Source: Senegalimassilia sp003474385
GTDB lineage: Bacteria > Actinomycetota > Coriobacteriia > Coriobacteriales > Eggerthellaceae
DNA length: 48,996 nucleotides
Assembly (NCBI RefSeq): GCF_003474385.1
Contig: NZ_QUCY01000020.1
Location: 1-48,996, forward strand
Direction: 5' to 3'
Part shown: piece after piece, positions 38,789-47,034 of the stretch
Layout of the letters: each line of letters opens with the position of its first letter
Position numbering within the stretch: position 1 is the stretch's first letter
Made by a program: the position numbers and the translations under genes
The notes under the pieces: model-generated
The model's database searches: none
Told to the model about the DNA's origin: nothing
Seen by the model: the letters and a program-made list of their open reading frames with translations, nothing else

Positions 38789-39653
38789 ACCCGGCCATCG
38801 CCGCCGCGTAGCTGTCGCTAGCGCGCGTCACCACCGACCTGAAGCTTTGCAAGTAGTGCGCCATCGCCGTGTTGACGGTGGTGTGCCCCAGCGCCACGGC
38901 TATGTCCTCGATGCTCGCGCCGTGCTCCAGCGAGATGGTGGCCCAGCTGTGGCGCAGGCACGTCATCGGCACGTGCGGCAGCTCGTGGCGCTTGCAAAAC
39001 GCCCGGAACCGCCTAGCCACCGCGTTCGGATCCAATTCGCACAGCCTGCCCGCGCGGCGGATGCCCCTGATGGCACGCAGGCGCTCAAGGGCGAAGCGCG
39101 GCAGCTTGAGCCGACGGTCCGACAGGCGCGTCTTGCAGCCCGTCTCGACCTCCGCGCCGCGCACCACGTGCAGGCCGCGGCGCACATGGACCCATCCGCC
39201 GCGCCAGTCCACGTCCTCGATGCGCACGGCGCACGCCTCGCACCTGCGCAGGCCCAGGGCCGCGCCCAGGAGCACGGCCGCCTCGAACGGCTGGCCCACG
39301 ATGCCGCGCAGCGTCTCGCGCTCCTCGTCGGCAGTGAGGGTTGGGCGGCGCACGGCGGGCTTCTGCGGCAGCTCCACGCCCTGCGTGGCGTCCCAGATGC
39401 GTATCTGCCTGCGGCGGATGGTCCAGCGGTACACCTGCCGAAACGTCTTGTACGCCTTCTCCGCGGCTCCCGGCAGCTCGAAGCCGTCCACCCACTCTTG
39501 CAGCTCCTCGAACGTGATGCCCTCGATCTCGCGCGCTCCCCAGGCGGGCAGCACATGGCATCGCAGGGCGCTCTCGTAGCCTTCGAGCGTGGTGGCCCGC
39601 AGGCGCTTTTGCTTGTCGTCCATGTACATCTTCGCGGCTTCGCTAAACAGCAT
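38787..39653 (-). CDS. Tyrosine recombinase Int3, probable shufflon invertase
   Basis: 288 residues from ATG 39653 (GAAAGGAAGCC upstream; longer frame N-terminal to it is not coding-like). Domains: core-binding (1-100) and catalytic, with GLRRCEA (Arg136), CKTR lysine, TCLRHSW (Arg234; the first His of the box is Thr231), LGH (His256) and AHYL (Tyr267). It lacks the AP2-like arm-binding N-terminus of Int1 and Int2, as do Rci/Xer-type invertases. It ends on site 3 and points at the array, so it is the natural enzyme for fibre-tip switching. Confidence 0.85.
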   Translation of the reverse strand: MLFSEAAKMYMDDKQKRLRATTLEGYESALRCHVLPAWGAREIEGITFEELQEWVDGFELPGAAEKAYKTFRQVYRWTIRRRQIRIWDATQGVELPQKPAVRRPTLTADEERETLRGIVGQPFEAAVLLGAALGLRRCEACAVRIEDVDWRGGWVHVRRGLHVVRGAEVETGCKTRLSDRRLKLPRFALERLRAIRGIRRAGRLCELDPNAVARRFRAFCKRHELPHVPMTCLRHSWATISLEHGASIEDIAVALGHTTVNTAMAHYLQSFRSVVTRASDSYAAAMAG

Positions 39654-39670
39654 TTGGCTTCCTTTCGCTT

Positions 39671-39729
39671 CGGGAAAATCCCAGACCCTTTGCAGCGGAT
39701 ACGCGGCCCGGGAGTCTGGGATTTTCCCG
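39671..39729. promoter_or_regulatory. Long inverted repeat between Int3 and the lysis genes
   Basis: CGGGAAAATCCCAGAC (39671-39686) and GTCTGGGATTTTCCCG (39714-39729) are perfect 16-bp arms around a 27-bp centre. A second stem CCTCGCTC/GAGCGAGG follows at 39741-39764. It could be an operator or attenuator for the recombinase, or a bidirectional terminator between divergent units. Confidence 0.65.
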
Positions 39730-39810
39730 GCGCGAACGGCCCTCGCTCCCACGGGAGAGCGAGGCGTGACGCCTACATCATCATCTTTTTCGAGCGAAAG
39801 GAGGTGACAT

Positions 39811-40110
39811 ATGGAGCACTGCCCCGAGCATTCGGCGCACGACAGGGCGATCCGGGACCATGACAAGCAGTTCGAGGAAGCCGACAGGCAGTTCGCGGAG
39901 ACGAGCGAGCAGCTCGGCACCATCAACGAGACGCTCGCGGCGCTGCGCGAGATCGAGCACCAGAACCAGCAGCGCATCGACGCGATGGGAGAGCGGCTCG
40001 ACGCGCTGGAGAACGTCCCGGCGGACCGCTGGAACAAGGTCGCCGACTACGCGCTCACGTGCGTGCTCGGCATCGCCATCGGCTTCATGGCATCGAACAT
40101 CGGCCTCTAG
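39811..40110 (+). CDS. XhlA-like lysis protein
   Basis: 99 residues: a long acidic coiled coil (FEEADRQFAETSEQLGTINE; HQNQQRIDAMGERL) and one membrane helix near the end (YALTCVLGIAIGFMASNIGL). This matches the XhlA/haemolysin family that works with a holin in host lysis. GAAAGGAGGTGAC before ATG 39811 is a very strong ribosome site. Confidence 0.8.
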   Translation: MEHCPEHSAHDRAIRDHDKQFEEADRQFAETSEQLGTINETLAALREIEHQNQQRIDAMGERLDALENVPADRWNKVADYALTCVLGIAIGFMASNIGL

Positions 40111-40122
40111 AAAGGGGGAGAA

Positions 40123-40356
40123 ATGAACGAGAACGTACCGAAGTGGCTCATTCCCGGCCGCGTCTACGACGTGCTGAAGTGGGGCGGCCTGCTCGTGCTG
40201 CCGACCTGCGCCTGGCTGTTCGGCACCGTAGGCCCGGCCTGGGGATGGGAGGACGTGGACGCCGTCGTGCTGACGCTGAACGCCGCCGGCACGGCAATCG
40301 GCGCCATCCTCGGCGCCAGCGCAATCAGCGCATGGAAGGGGGGAGCGGATGACTAG
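40123..40356 (+). CDS. Holin (phi-LC3-like)
   Basis: 77 residues with two hydrophobic spans at about 20-38 (GGLLVLPTCAWLFGTVGPAW) and 47-67 (LTLNAAGTAIGAILGASAIS) and a charged tail. Size and topology fit phage holins that time lysis. AAAGGGGGAG precedes ATG 40123. It overlaps the amidase by 8 bp. Confidence 0.82.
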   Translation: MNENVPKWLIPGRVYDVLKWGGLLVLPTCAWLFGTVGPAWGWEDVDAVVLTLNAAGTAIGAILGASAISAWKGGADD

Positions 40357-41404
40357 CATCAAGGCGAAGCTCACCGCCGTCCTGGCATCCGTGGCCCTGG
40401 CCGCGAGCATGGCCGTACCGGCCTTCGCCTATGAGCAGGTCGAGGATACAGTGTCGTACGGACACGGCTACAACGATGCGGGATATCTCGTCATCCACGA
40501 GACGGCCAACCCCGGCGCCAGCGCATACAACCACACGCTGCTGTGGAGCCGCGACGACACCTATGCCGTCCACTACATCATGGAGCTGGACGGCTCCGTC
40601 GTCTATCACACGGTGCCCGACTGGGCATTGTGCTGGCACGTGGGCAACGGCAACTACGCCACTGTGGGCATCGAGCTGGCGCATGCCACGAACTGGGAGG
40701 ATTTCTCGGCGCAATGGGACCAGGCAGTGGCCTGGGCGGGAGATTACCTCAACTCCCGGGGCTGGGGCATCGACCGCCTGCTCAGCCACAACGACTGCGC
40801 ATGGATCTGGGGCGGCACCGACCACACCGACCCGACCGGCTACTTCGCCGAGTATGGCCGTTCGTGGGACGAGTTCAAGGCGGCGGTCAACGCCTACATC
40901 GGCGGCGGTTACACGCCGTCCGGCGCTGGCGACGCGTCCGGCACCAGCTGGCATCCCGAGTACAACCAGAGCGACGTCGCCATCACCTACGCCGCGTCCA
41001 CCGACCCCTCCGGCGGCTGGTGGATGCCGGAGATGGTGGACCATACGGACACCGGCGGCTCCGGCGACACCTTCGCGGGCAACGGCTACGATCCCATCCG
41101 CTGGCTCGCCATCGACATGCCCGGCTGGTACCAGGTTTGCACCGAAGCGTCCGGCTGGCTCGACCCCGTGTACGGCTACGACAAGGGCGACCTGATGTGG
41201 GGCTGCGCCGGAGACGGCTCGCCCATCACCGCCGTCCGTTGCTACTACGAGACCCAAGACCCCAACCGCACCGGCTGGCTGGTCGCGGAGTACAACGTAA
41301 ACGGTCTGTCGTTGATGCACGACCTGACCGACACCGGCGGCAGCTGGGACGATTACGCGGGCAACGGCTCGCGCGTCACCACCTTCAGCCTGATGGCCGC
41401 TTAA
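40349..41404 (+). CDS. Endolysin: N-acetylmuramoyl-L-alanine amidase with signal peptide
   Basis: 351 residues. Residues 1-27 are a Sec signal peptide (basic start, hydrophobic core VLASVALAAS, cleavage after PAFA). The amidase_2 domain has zinc ligands in YLVIHETANPG (His50) and LLSHNDC (His147) with Asp161 nearby. The C-terminal half holds two related segments (DHTDTGGSGDTFAGNGYDPI; DLTDTGGSWDDYAGNGSRVT) that look like a cell-wall-binding repeat. Export by Sec would make lysis less dependent on the holin hole. Confidence 0.88.
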   Translation: MTSIKAKLTAVLASVALAASMAVPAFAYEQVEDTVSYGHGYNDAGYLVIHETANPGASAYNHTLLWSRDDTYAVHYIMELDGSVVYHTVPDWALCWHVGNGNYATVGIELAHATNWEDFSAQWDQAVAWAGDYLNSRGWGIDRLLSHNDCAWIWGGTDHTDPTGYFAEYGRSWDEFKAAVNAYIGGGYTPSGAGDASGTSWHPEYNQSDVAITYAASTDPSGGWWMPEMVDHTDTGGSGDTFAGNGYDPIRWLAIDMPGWYQVCTEASGWLDPVYGYDKGDLMWGCAGDGSPITAVRCYYETQDPNRTGWLVAEYNVNGLSLMHDLTDTGGSWDDYAGNGSRVTTFSLMAA

Positions 41405-41410
41405 CCTCGC

Positions 41411-41438
41411 GCCCCCTGCTTCGGCGGGGGCCTTTTTT
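41411..41438 (+). terminator. Terminator 1 after lysis genes
   Basis: GCCCCC-GC pairs with GC-GGGGGC (one bulged T) on a TTCG loop, followed by TTTTTT. Confidence 0.85.
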
Positions 41439-41444
41439 GCTGCC

Positions 41445-41474
41445 TAAAAAAGCCCCGCCGAAGCGGGGCTTTTC
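41445..41474. terminator. Terminator 2, bidirectional
   Basis: AAAAGCCCCG and CGGGGCTTTT pair with an A-rich left and T-rich right flank, so it can stop transcription from both sides. Confidence 0.8.
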
Positions 41475-41558
41475 CCGTCTTTTGTGTCGGCCCCGGGCGT
41501 TCCTGGGACCTTCGGCGTTGTGGGAGGGACCCTGATCGCATCAGCGCTGTCCCGTATT

Positions 41559-41683
41559 CGGGACAGACAGGCTCGTGCAACTTATCCTTCGCGTATCCTA
41601 AGTGCGCCATAAACGACTGTTTGCGCCGTGCTTGACGTTCTAACGGTTACTATTTTCCCAGTTCAGACGGATGCCGGTGTTGC
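41559..41683. repeat. Right copy of the 125-bp prophage-end repeat
   Basis: Aligns with 3959-4083. It begins within the hairpin CTGTCCCG/CGGGACAG (41547-41566) and runs to tgttgc, 10 bp before attR. It lies inside the prophage. Confidence 0.8.
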
Positions 41684-41692
41684 GCATACTTC

Positions 41693-42229
41693 CTAGTAAT
41701 TCTCGGCGCTGATCTCGAAGTATGCCTGCGGATGATTGCAGACGGGGCAAACGTCGGGGGCCTTGGTGCCTACGACGATGTGGCCGCAGTTGCGGCACTC
41801 CCACACCTTGACCTCGCTCTTCTCGAATACCTGGGCGGTTTCGACATTGTGCAGCAGCGCGCGATAGCGCTCCTCGTGATGCTTCTCGATGGCGCCGACC
41901 TGGCGGAACTTCTCGGCAAGCTCGGGGAAGCCTTCCTCCTCGGCCGTCTTCGCGAAGCCCTCGTACATGTCGGTCCACTCGAAGTTCTCGCCGTTTGCGG
42001 CGTCTTCGAGGTTCTCCGCCGTGGAGCCGATGCCCTCAAGTTCGCGCAGCCACATCTTGGCGTGGTACTGCTCGTTTGCCGACGTTTTGCGGAAGATCTC
42101 GGCGATCTGTTCGAAGCCTTCCTTCTTCGCCACCGACGCGAAATAGGTGTACTTGTTCGTTGCCTGCGACTCGCCGGCGAAGGCGGCCTGCAGATTCTTC
42201 TCGGTTTGCGTTCCTTCGTACTTGCTCAT
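41693..42229 (-). CDS. rbr: Rubrerythrin
   Basis: 178 residues, a non-haem di-iron peroxidase protecting anaerobes from peroxide. The ferritin-like part shows NLQAAFAGESQATNKYTYFA and ANEQYHAKMWLRELE with the E...ExxH pattern, then EKHHEERYRALLHNV; the C-terminal rubredoxin-like knuckle has CRNCG and CPVC. ATG 42229 follows AGAGGGG. Prophage insertion replaced its last codons without loss; the stop changed from TAA (attL side) to TAG. Its native downstream terminator is now probably at 4084-4115. Confidence 0.93.
   Translation of the reverse strand: MSKYEGTQTEKNLQAAFAGESQATNKYTYFASVAKKEGFEQIAEIFRKTSANEQYHAKMWLRELEGIGSTAENLEDAANGENFEWTDMYEGFAKTAEEEGFPELAEKFRQVGAIEKHHEERYRALLHNVETAQVFEKSEVKVWECRNCGHIVVGTKAPDVCPVCNHPQAYFEISAENY
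41694..41713. other. attR core
   Basis: TAGTAATTCTCGGCGCTGAT, identical to 4141-4160; it encodes the last residues ISAENY and stop of rubrerythrin on the minus strand. Confidence 0.85.
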
Positions 42230-42396
42230 GAGAAACCCCTCTCGCTGTGATGGCCCGCAGCGCCCGTGCGCGCGGTGCCTTTGGTTTCCATCTAATGATG
42301 GTATCGGCAAACGCGCGGCGGCGCAATCGTTTGCGCCGCATTGTGACACAACTGTTGCAGGGGGGGTTGCTCTGGGTGGTTTGGGCGTGCATTAGG

Positions 42397-42862
42397 GTGC
42401 GAGTTAATTTAATCGGGGAGACATTCAAGAACCTGCGCTAGATACAGGAAGAGAACCTTTCGATATCCTATGGGTGTCGAAGCAAAAAAATAGAAAGGTT
42501 CTCGCAATGGCAGATTCTATCATCATGGAAAGGGTTGCGGACGCCGAGCCGAGTGTTTCTGCGCGGAACTCGTCAAAACGGAGGACATCGGGGCCTTTGA
42601 GGCCTTGGTCGCCGCGGCCATGCGAAAGATCGCCGCGGGCGTCTTGCGCCGCTGCATCGAGCGGTTCGACGCGGAGCTTGTCGGCAACATGCCCAGGGGC
42701 TGGAGCGTGCACGAGCGCGCCGTTCGCACGCTGGTCACGCTGGTGGGCGAGATCGCGTTCGTCCGGACCGTCTTCCGCGACGAGTTCGGGCGCAGGCGGG
42801 CCCTCGCGGACGAGCTGCTGGGCATACCGCCACGCGCCAGGGTCTCGCCCGGGCGGTCGTAA
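42397..42862 (+). mobile_element. Truncated ISLre2-type element A
   Basis: Left end GTGCGAGTTAATTTAATCGG at 42397, same as element B, and near-identical to it for about 220 bp. It carries the N-terminal part of a UPF0236/ISLre2 transposase (frame 1 from ATG 42507, then, after a frameshift, ELVKTEDIGAFEALVAAA through VFRDEFGRRRALADELLGI and stop at 42862). No right inverted repeat is found, so it is broken at the right. Confidence 0.8.
42451..42503 (+). promoter_or_regulatory. Hairpin over the transposase ribosome site
   Basis: GAGAACCTTTC (42451-42461) and GAAAGGTTCTC (42493-42503) form an 11-bp stem whose right arm covers the ribosome site of ATG 42507. Such stems block translation of read-through transcripts in IS elements. 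The same is found at 47089-47141 in element B. Confidence 0.6.
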
Positions 42863-43023
42863 ATCGAACCCTTCCGTCCTGCAGGACGTGCGGCCTTTTA
42901 GAGCACGCGCGGCTATTTGGAGTTGCAGCTCTGTGCGTATTCGCCAAAATGGATTGTTGTTGTATATGGCTAACTTCATAGAAGGCGCGACGGCTGAAGA
43001 GCCGCACGGGAAAGGATTCGCAC

Positions 43024-43644
43024 ATGAAAACCACTGGGAACGCATCCGCTTCCACGTCGAAAACGGGAGGGAGACTAACAGGAAAAGACCTCATCAACGT
43101 AGGTATCTTCACAGCGATATACTTCGTCGTCGTGTTCGCGGTAGCGTGCCTGGGATTCATCCCCATCCTCATGGCAGCCATTTGCGGAATCATTCCGCTC
43201 ATCGCAGGAATACCGTACATGCTTTTTCTCACGCGCGCACGCAAGTTCGGAATGATAACGATACTTGGCCTGCTCACCGGCATCATCATGTTCATCACCG
43301 GCATGGGCTACTTCTCTATCGCAACAGGTCTCGTCTTCGGGCTCATCGCAGACCTCATCTGGAAATCGGGAAGCTACGCGTCGGCATCGCGTGCCATCCT
43401 GTCGCACGGCGTGTTCAGTTGCTGGATTATCGGCAACTTCCTGCCGTTTCTCATCACTGCAGACACGTACCTCCCCACCGTGCGCGCCCAATACGGCGAC
43501 GCCTACGTGAATGAGCTCATGACCTATCTGCAGCCGGAGGTGTATCCGGTTCTGCTCGTAGCATGTTTCGCAACGGGAATCATCGGTGGCTTCATCGGGC
43601 GCGCCATCTTGAAGAAACATTTCGTGCGCGCTGGCATCGCGTAG
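43024..43644 (+). CDS. MptD-type ECF transporter S component
   Basis: 206 residues with five or six membrane spans (FVVVFAVACLGFIPILMAAI; ILGLLTGIIMFITGMGYFSI), of the Trep_Strep/MptD family of substrate-binding ECF components. AAAGGATTCGCAC precedes ATG 43024. The substrate of this family is not established. It heads an operon with EcfT and a fused EcfA, i.e. a complete dedicated (group I) ECF importer. Confidence 0.85.
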   Translation: MKTTGNASASTSKTGGRLTGKDLINVGIFTAIYFVVVFAVACLGFIPILMAAICGIIPLIAGIPYMLFLTRARKFGMITILGLLTGIIMFITGMGYFSIATGLVFGLIADLIWKSGSYASASRAILSHGVFSCWIIGNFLPFLITADTYLPTVRAQYGDAYVNELMTYLQPEVYPVLLVACFATGIIGGFIGRAILKKHFVRAGIA

Positions 43645-43669
43645 AGATGCCGCGGAAGGACCTTAGATA

Positions 43670-44410
43670 ATGGAACTGCTTCGGTCAAAGGCAGGAGAGC
43701 GGTCGGTGCGGCTCGACCCGCGCACAAAGATGGTGATGCTGTTCGCAGTCTCAACAGTACTCCTGCTCGGAGGAAACGGAGGCGCGATGTTCGCCGTGCG
43801 CACGGCGATGCTGCTGTTTCCGTTCGGCCTGCTCGCGATATCAGGGCGCATGCATGCGGCAGGGCTCATGCTCGCGGCGTATCTCGGGTCCTACGCGCTC
43901 GCTGCGTTCGCCGCGCCCACGCTTGAAGGTGTAGCGAACGCTATTACCGTTGCGACGGCGACTGTAGTCTCCCGCTTCGTGCCCACCCTTGCACTCGCAT
44001 ATTTCGTATTCGCCACGACGACGGTATCCGAGTTCATGGCGGCAATGGGGCGCATGCGCATTCCCGACTGGATTGTCATTCCGATGTCGGTGCTGTTCAG
44101 GTTCTTTCCCACGCTTGGCCAGGAAGCGCGGGCGATCAACGCTGCCATGCGGATGCGAGACATCACCCCAATCTCCCGCGGGGCTTCCTATGTGGAAAAC
44201 TGCCTCGTCCCACTCATGAGCTGCGCCGTCTCCATCGGAGAGGATCTGTCCGCGGCCGCCTTGGCGCGAGGACTCGGCGCGCCTTGGCCAAGAACGAACA
44301 CCGGCAGCGTCGGGTTCGCATTAGTCGACGCTGCAGTTATCGCCGTGTCACTTGTCGCAACGGCGGCGCTCGCCTTGAGCCTCGCATTCCCGGAGGCGAT
44401 CGCATGGTAA
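43670..44410 (+). CDS. ECF transporter T component
   Basis: 246 residues, multi-span, with the EcfT features: an N-terminal LDPRTKMVMLFAVS, and two cytoplasmic Ala-Arg-Gly type coupling motifs, the latter as ALARGLGAPW near the C-terminus. GGAAGGACC before ATG 43670. It overlaps the ATPase gene by 7 bp. Confidence 0.88.
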   Translation: MELLRSKAGERSVRLDPRTKMVMLFAVSTVLLLGGNGGAMFAVRTAMLLFPFGLLAISGRMHAAGLMLAAYLGSYALAAFAAPTLEGVANAITVATATVVSRFVPTLALAYFVFATTTVSEFMAAMGRMRIPDWIVIPMSVLFRFFPTLGQEARAINAAMRMRDITPISRGASYVENCLVPLMSCAVSIGEDLSAAALARGLGAPWPRTNTGSVGFALVDAAVIAVSLVATAALALSLAFPEAIAW

Positions 44411-45999
44411 AAGAAACAAAGACCGAATCCCCCGTCCTTTTCATGAGCGAAGCGTCGTTTTCCTATGCGGGGGGACGCTCCGGAGCAGGTGTCGAGGGAA
44501 TATCCCTTTCGCTGGGGAAAGGCGAGGTTGCGTTGCTGTGCGGGCCGTCCGGCTGCGGCAAGACCACCGTCACGCGCCTCGCGAATGGCCTCGCGCCGCA
44601 TTTCTATGAAGGGACGGAAACCGGCACCGTTCGCGTATGCGGCCTCGACGTCGCGCATGCGGAGCTCTGGGAGACCGCACGATTCGTCGGCAGCGTCTTT
44701 CAAAATCCCAAGACTCAGTTCTACAACGTCGATGTTCGGGGGGAAGTCGCCTTCGGATGCGAGAACCTGGGATTCGAACCCGCCGATATCGAACGGCGGG
44801 TGGACGCTTCGGCAAAGGAGTTCAATCTAACATCCCTGATCGACGAAAGCCTCTTTTCTCTCTCGGGCGGTCAGAAGCAGCGCGTGGCGTGCGCAAGCGC
44901 CGCGGCTACGTCTCCCGCGCTCGTCGTGCTGGACGAGCCGTCGTCTAACCTCGACTTCGAGGCAATCGCGCAGCTTCGCATGGCAATTTCGCGCTGGAAG
45001 GCCGCGGGGACCGCCGTACTCGTGGCAGAGCATCGGATCCACTACCTTGAAGGGATCGCGGATTACGTGCTCTACCTCGACAACGGCCGCCTCGCGCGCC
45101 GATGGACGGCTGACGAGTTCGCGCGTCTCGACGATGCCGAGCGCATACGGCTCGGGCTGCGCGCGCGAAGCGTCGACGACGCCTTCCGAAACGGCGGTTG
45201 CTGTGGCGTTCCAGCGATGCCCTATGCGCAAAAGACGACGCTCGGAGAAAACGTGGTGCGCCTCGAGAACCTGACGGCACACTGCCGGAAAAACGGAGTC
45301 CTCGAGAAAACCCTCGAAATCGCCAGCCTCGAGTTTCCCGTCGGAAGCATCACGGCGCTTGTCGGCGCATGTGGCGCTGGAAAGTCCACCTTCGCCGAGG
45401 CCGTATGCGGCCTCAACCGATGCGACGGAACCGTGACCTTAGAAGGGGCTCGCCTGGGAAAGCGTGCGCGCAGGCGAAAATGCTTCATGGTCATGCAGGA
45501 TGCGAGCCACCAGCTCTTCTCGGAAAGCGTGCTCGACGAGGTGGTGCTCGGCATGGAGGGACCCGACAGGCAGCAACGCGGGCTCGACATCCTGCGCGAC
45601 CTCGACCTCGACCTGTTCGCCGAAGATCACCCGCTGTCGCTTTCGGGCGGGCAGCGCCAGCGCGTCGCCATCGCCCAAGCGCTTGCCACCAACCGGGCGC
45701 TCGTCGTCTACGACGAGCCGACGAGCGGTCTCGATCTCTTCCACATGCGACAGGTCGCCGAAGGCATCTGCCGCGTGCGTGAACGAGGCATCACGCAGGT
45801 CGTCATCACGCACGATCCGGAGTTCGCGCTATCGTGCTGCACGCACGTCGCCGTAATGGACAGGGGGAGGATCACGGAGGCTTACCCGCTCGAAGAAAGC
45901 GGCATCAGTCGGCTAGCGTCCTTCTTCCGGTCGGAATACCATGCAGGAGAAGATGATCCGTCAACCAGCAAGACTCCTTCTTCGCGACAAAAGGAGTGA
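44404..45999 (+). CDS. ECF transporter ATPase, two fused ABC domains
   Basis: 531 residues. Domain 1: Walker A GPSGCGKTT (47-55), signature LSGGQKQR, Walker B LVVLDEPSSNLD. Domain 2: Walker A GACGAGKST (near 321), signature LSGGQRQR, Walker B LVVYDEPTSGLD. Both sites look intact. Start ATG 44404 is inside the EcfT stop region, translationally coupled. It energises uptake by the MptD-type S component. Confidence 0.93.
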   Translation: MVKETKTESPVLFMSEASFSYAGGRSGAGVEGISLSLGKGEVALLCGPSGCGKTTVTRLANGLAPHFYEGTETGTVRVCGLDVAHAELWETARFVGSVFQNPKTQFYNVDVRGEVAFGCENLGFEPADIERRVDASAKEFNLTSLIDESLFSLSGGQKQRVACASAAATSPALVVLDEPSSNLDFEAIAQLRMAISRWKAAGTAVLVAEHRIHYLEGIADYVLYLDNGRLARRWTADEFARLDDAERIRLGLRARSVDDAFRNGGCCGVPAMPYAQKTTLGENVVRLENLTAHCRKNGVLEKTLEIASLEFPVGSITALVGACGAGKSTFAEAVCGLNRCDGTVTLEGARLGKRARRRKCFMVMQDASHQLFSESVLDEVVLGMEGPDRQQRGLDILRDLDLDLFAEDHPLSLSGGQRQRVAIAQALATNRALVVYDEPTSGLDLFHMRQVAEGICRVRERGITQVVITHDPEFALSCCTHVAVMDRGRITEAYPLEESGISRLASFFRSEYHAGEDDPSTSKTPSSRQKE

Positions 46000-46003
46000 G
46001 GCC

Positions 46004-46981
46004 ATGACAGTATTCGACATACTCGCAAAGAGAAACGCCGACAAGCTGCGCGCCGTCAGAGCGGACGGGGCGTCCATTCGATACCACCTGCGCATGGACG
46101 GCAGCGAGGCGGGCGCCATTGATGTGTTCGAGCTCTTCAATGGCGTTTCCCTGGCGTTCAACAGCATCCCCCAAGGCACCGCGTCATGGGACGACATCGA
46201 GCCGCTCGAGCTCCAGATTGACTGGTGCTTGCGCGGTCGGTTCCAACTTGACGATGGCATCCGCCTCGGAGACGGTGAGCTTGCCGTGCATGACGAGCGG
46301 ATTAGAAAGCGCTCCATGAGGTTTCCCGCGCCGCTGTACACAGGATTTACCATCAGAATCAGCCGGTCGGAGGGAGCGGAGGTTCTCTCCCGCCTCCTCT
46401 CCTTCGACTTCGATGCCCTCGCGCAGCGGCTCACAGGGTCGAGCGGCTGTAAGATCTATGCGCCCGACCCCTCAATGAAGGCTCTTCTCGAATCGTTTTG
46501 GGATATCGACGAACGGGAACCGCTGATGCGGCTGCGTCTCAAAGCGCTCGAACTCATCTCTCTTGTCAACGCGACCCCTTGTCTTGCCCCGCGAGCAGAA
46601 GACTATCTACAAAGAAGTACTATCGAATCTCTTGAAAGGGGCATGAGGCTTCTCGGATCGAATCTCGAGCAGAACGTCGCAGTGGCGGATGTGGCAGAAG
46701 CGTCATGTATGGGCATATCCGCTTTCAAGGAAAAATTCACGAAGGCGTTCGGGATTGCGCCGATGGCATACCGCCGCCAGTGCCGTATGGGGCGCGCCGC
46801 CCAGCTTCTTGTCGCTACCGATAAAAACATATCGGACATTGCACTCTCCGTGGGATATCGCAACCCGAGCAAATTCTCCGCCGCTTTCGCGGCAACCTTC
46901 GGACGATCGCCTTCAGGGTACCGAGCTGCAAACAGCTCAGGTAGCGTAAATTTAGTAAATGCCTTTCAGCCGCGCGAGTAA
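46004..46981 (+). CDS. AraC-family regulator
   Basis: 325 residues. The C-terminal 100 residues are the double HTH (VAVADVAEASCMGISAFKEK; NISDIALSVGYRNPSKFSAA). The N-terminal ligand domain is of the siderophore-type PchR-like kind (FELFNGVSLAFNSIPQGTAS). AAAAGGAGTGAGG precedes ATG 46004, 4 bp after the ATPase gene, so it probably controls its own operon in response to the transported compound. Confidence 0.88.
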   Translation: MTVFDILAKRNADKLRAVRADGASIRYHLRMDGSEAGAIDVFELFNGVSLAFNSIPQGTASWDDIEPLELQIDWCLRGRFQLDDGIRLGDGELAVHDERIRKRSMRFPAPLYTGFTIRISRSEGAEVLSRLLSFDFDALAQRLTGSSGCKIYAPDPSMKALLESFWDIDEREPLMRLRLKALELISLVNATPCLAPRAEDYLQRSTIESLERGMRLLGSNLEQNVAVADVAEASCMGISAFKEKFTKAFGIAPMAYRRQCRMGRAAQLLVATDKNISDIALSVGYRNPSKFSAAFAATFGRSPSGYRAANSSGSVNLVNAFQPRE

Positions 46982-47034
46982 GGCGCGGAGCGCAAACGCT
47001 ATCAAACTTGCGTGTCCAATCCCAGGCATCAGAG

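Larger units (their letters stand above)
4141..41713. mobile_element. Siphovirus prophage, about 37.6 kb
   Basis: The element has 20-bp direct-repeat ends, an end-located integrase, a repressor/cro switch, early replication genes, two tRNA genes, terminase, portal, capsid, connector, tail chaperones with frameshift, tape measure, tail fibres and lysis genes in the usual order. No structural module of a long non-contractile-tailed phage is visibly missing, and no large gene is clearly broken apart from repressor remnants in the accessory zone. It is likely intact, but inducibility is not shown. Confidence 0.93.

Noticed and set aside
42507..43514. 346-aa protein joining the transposase start with the S-component region
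   Set aside because: It runs out of frame through the transposase remnant and through the S component, which is clearly coding in its own frame from 43024.
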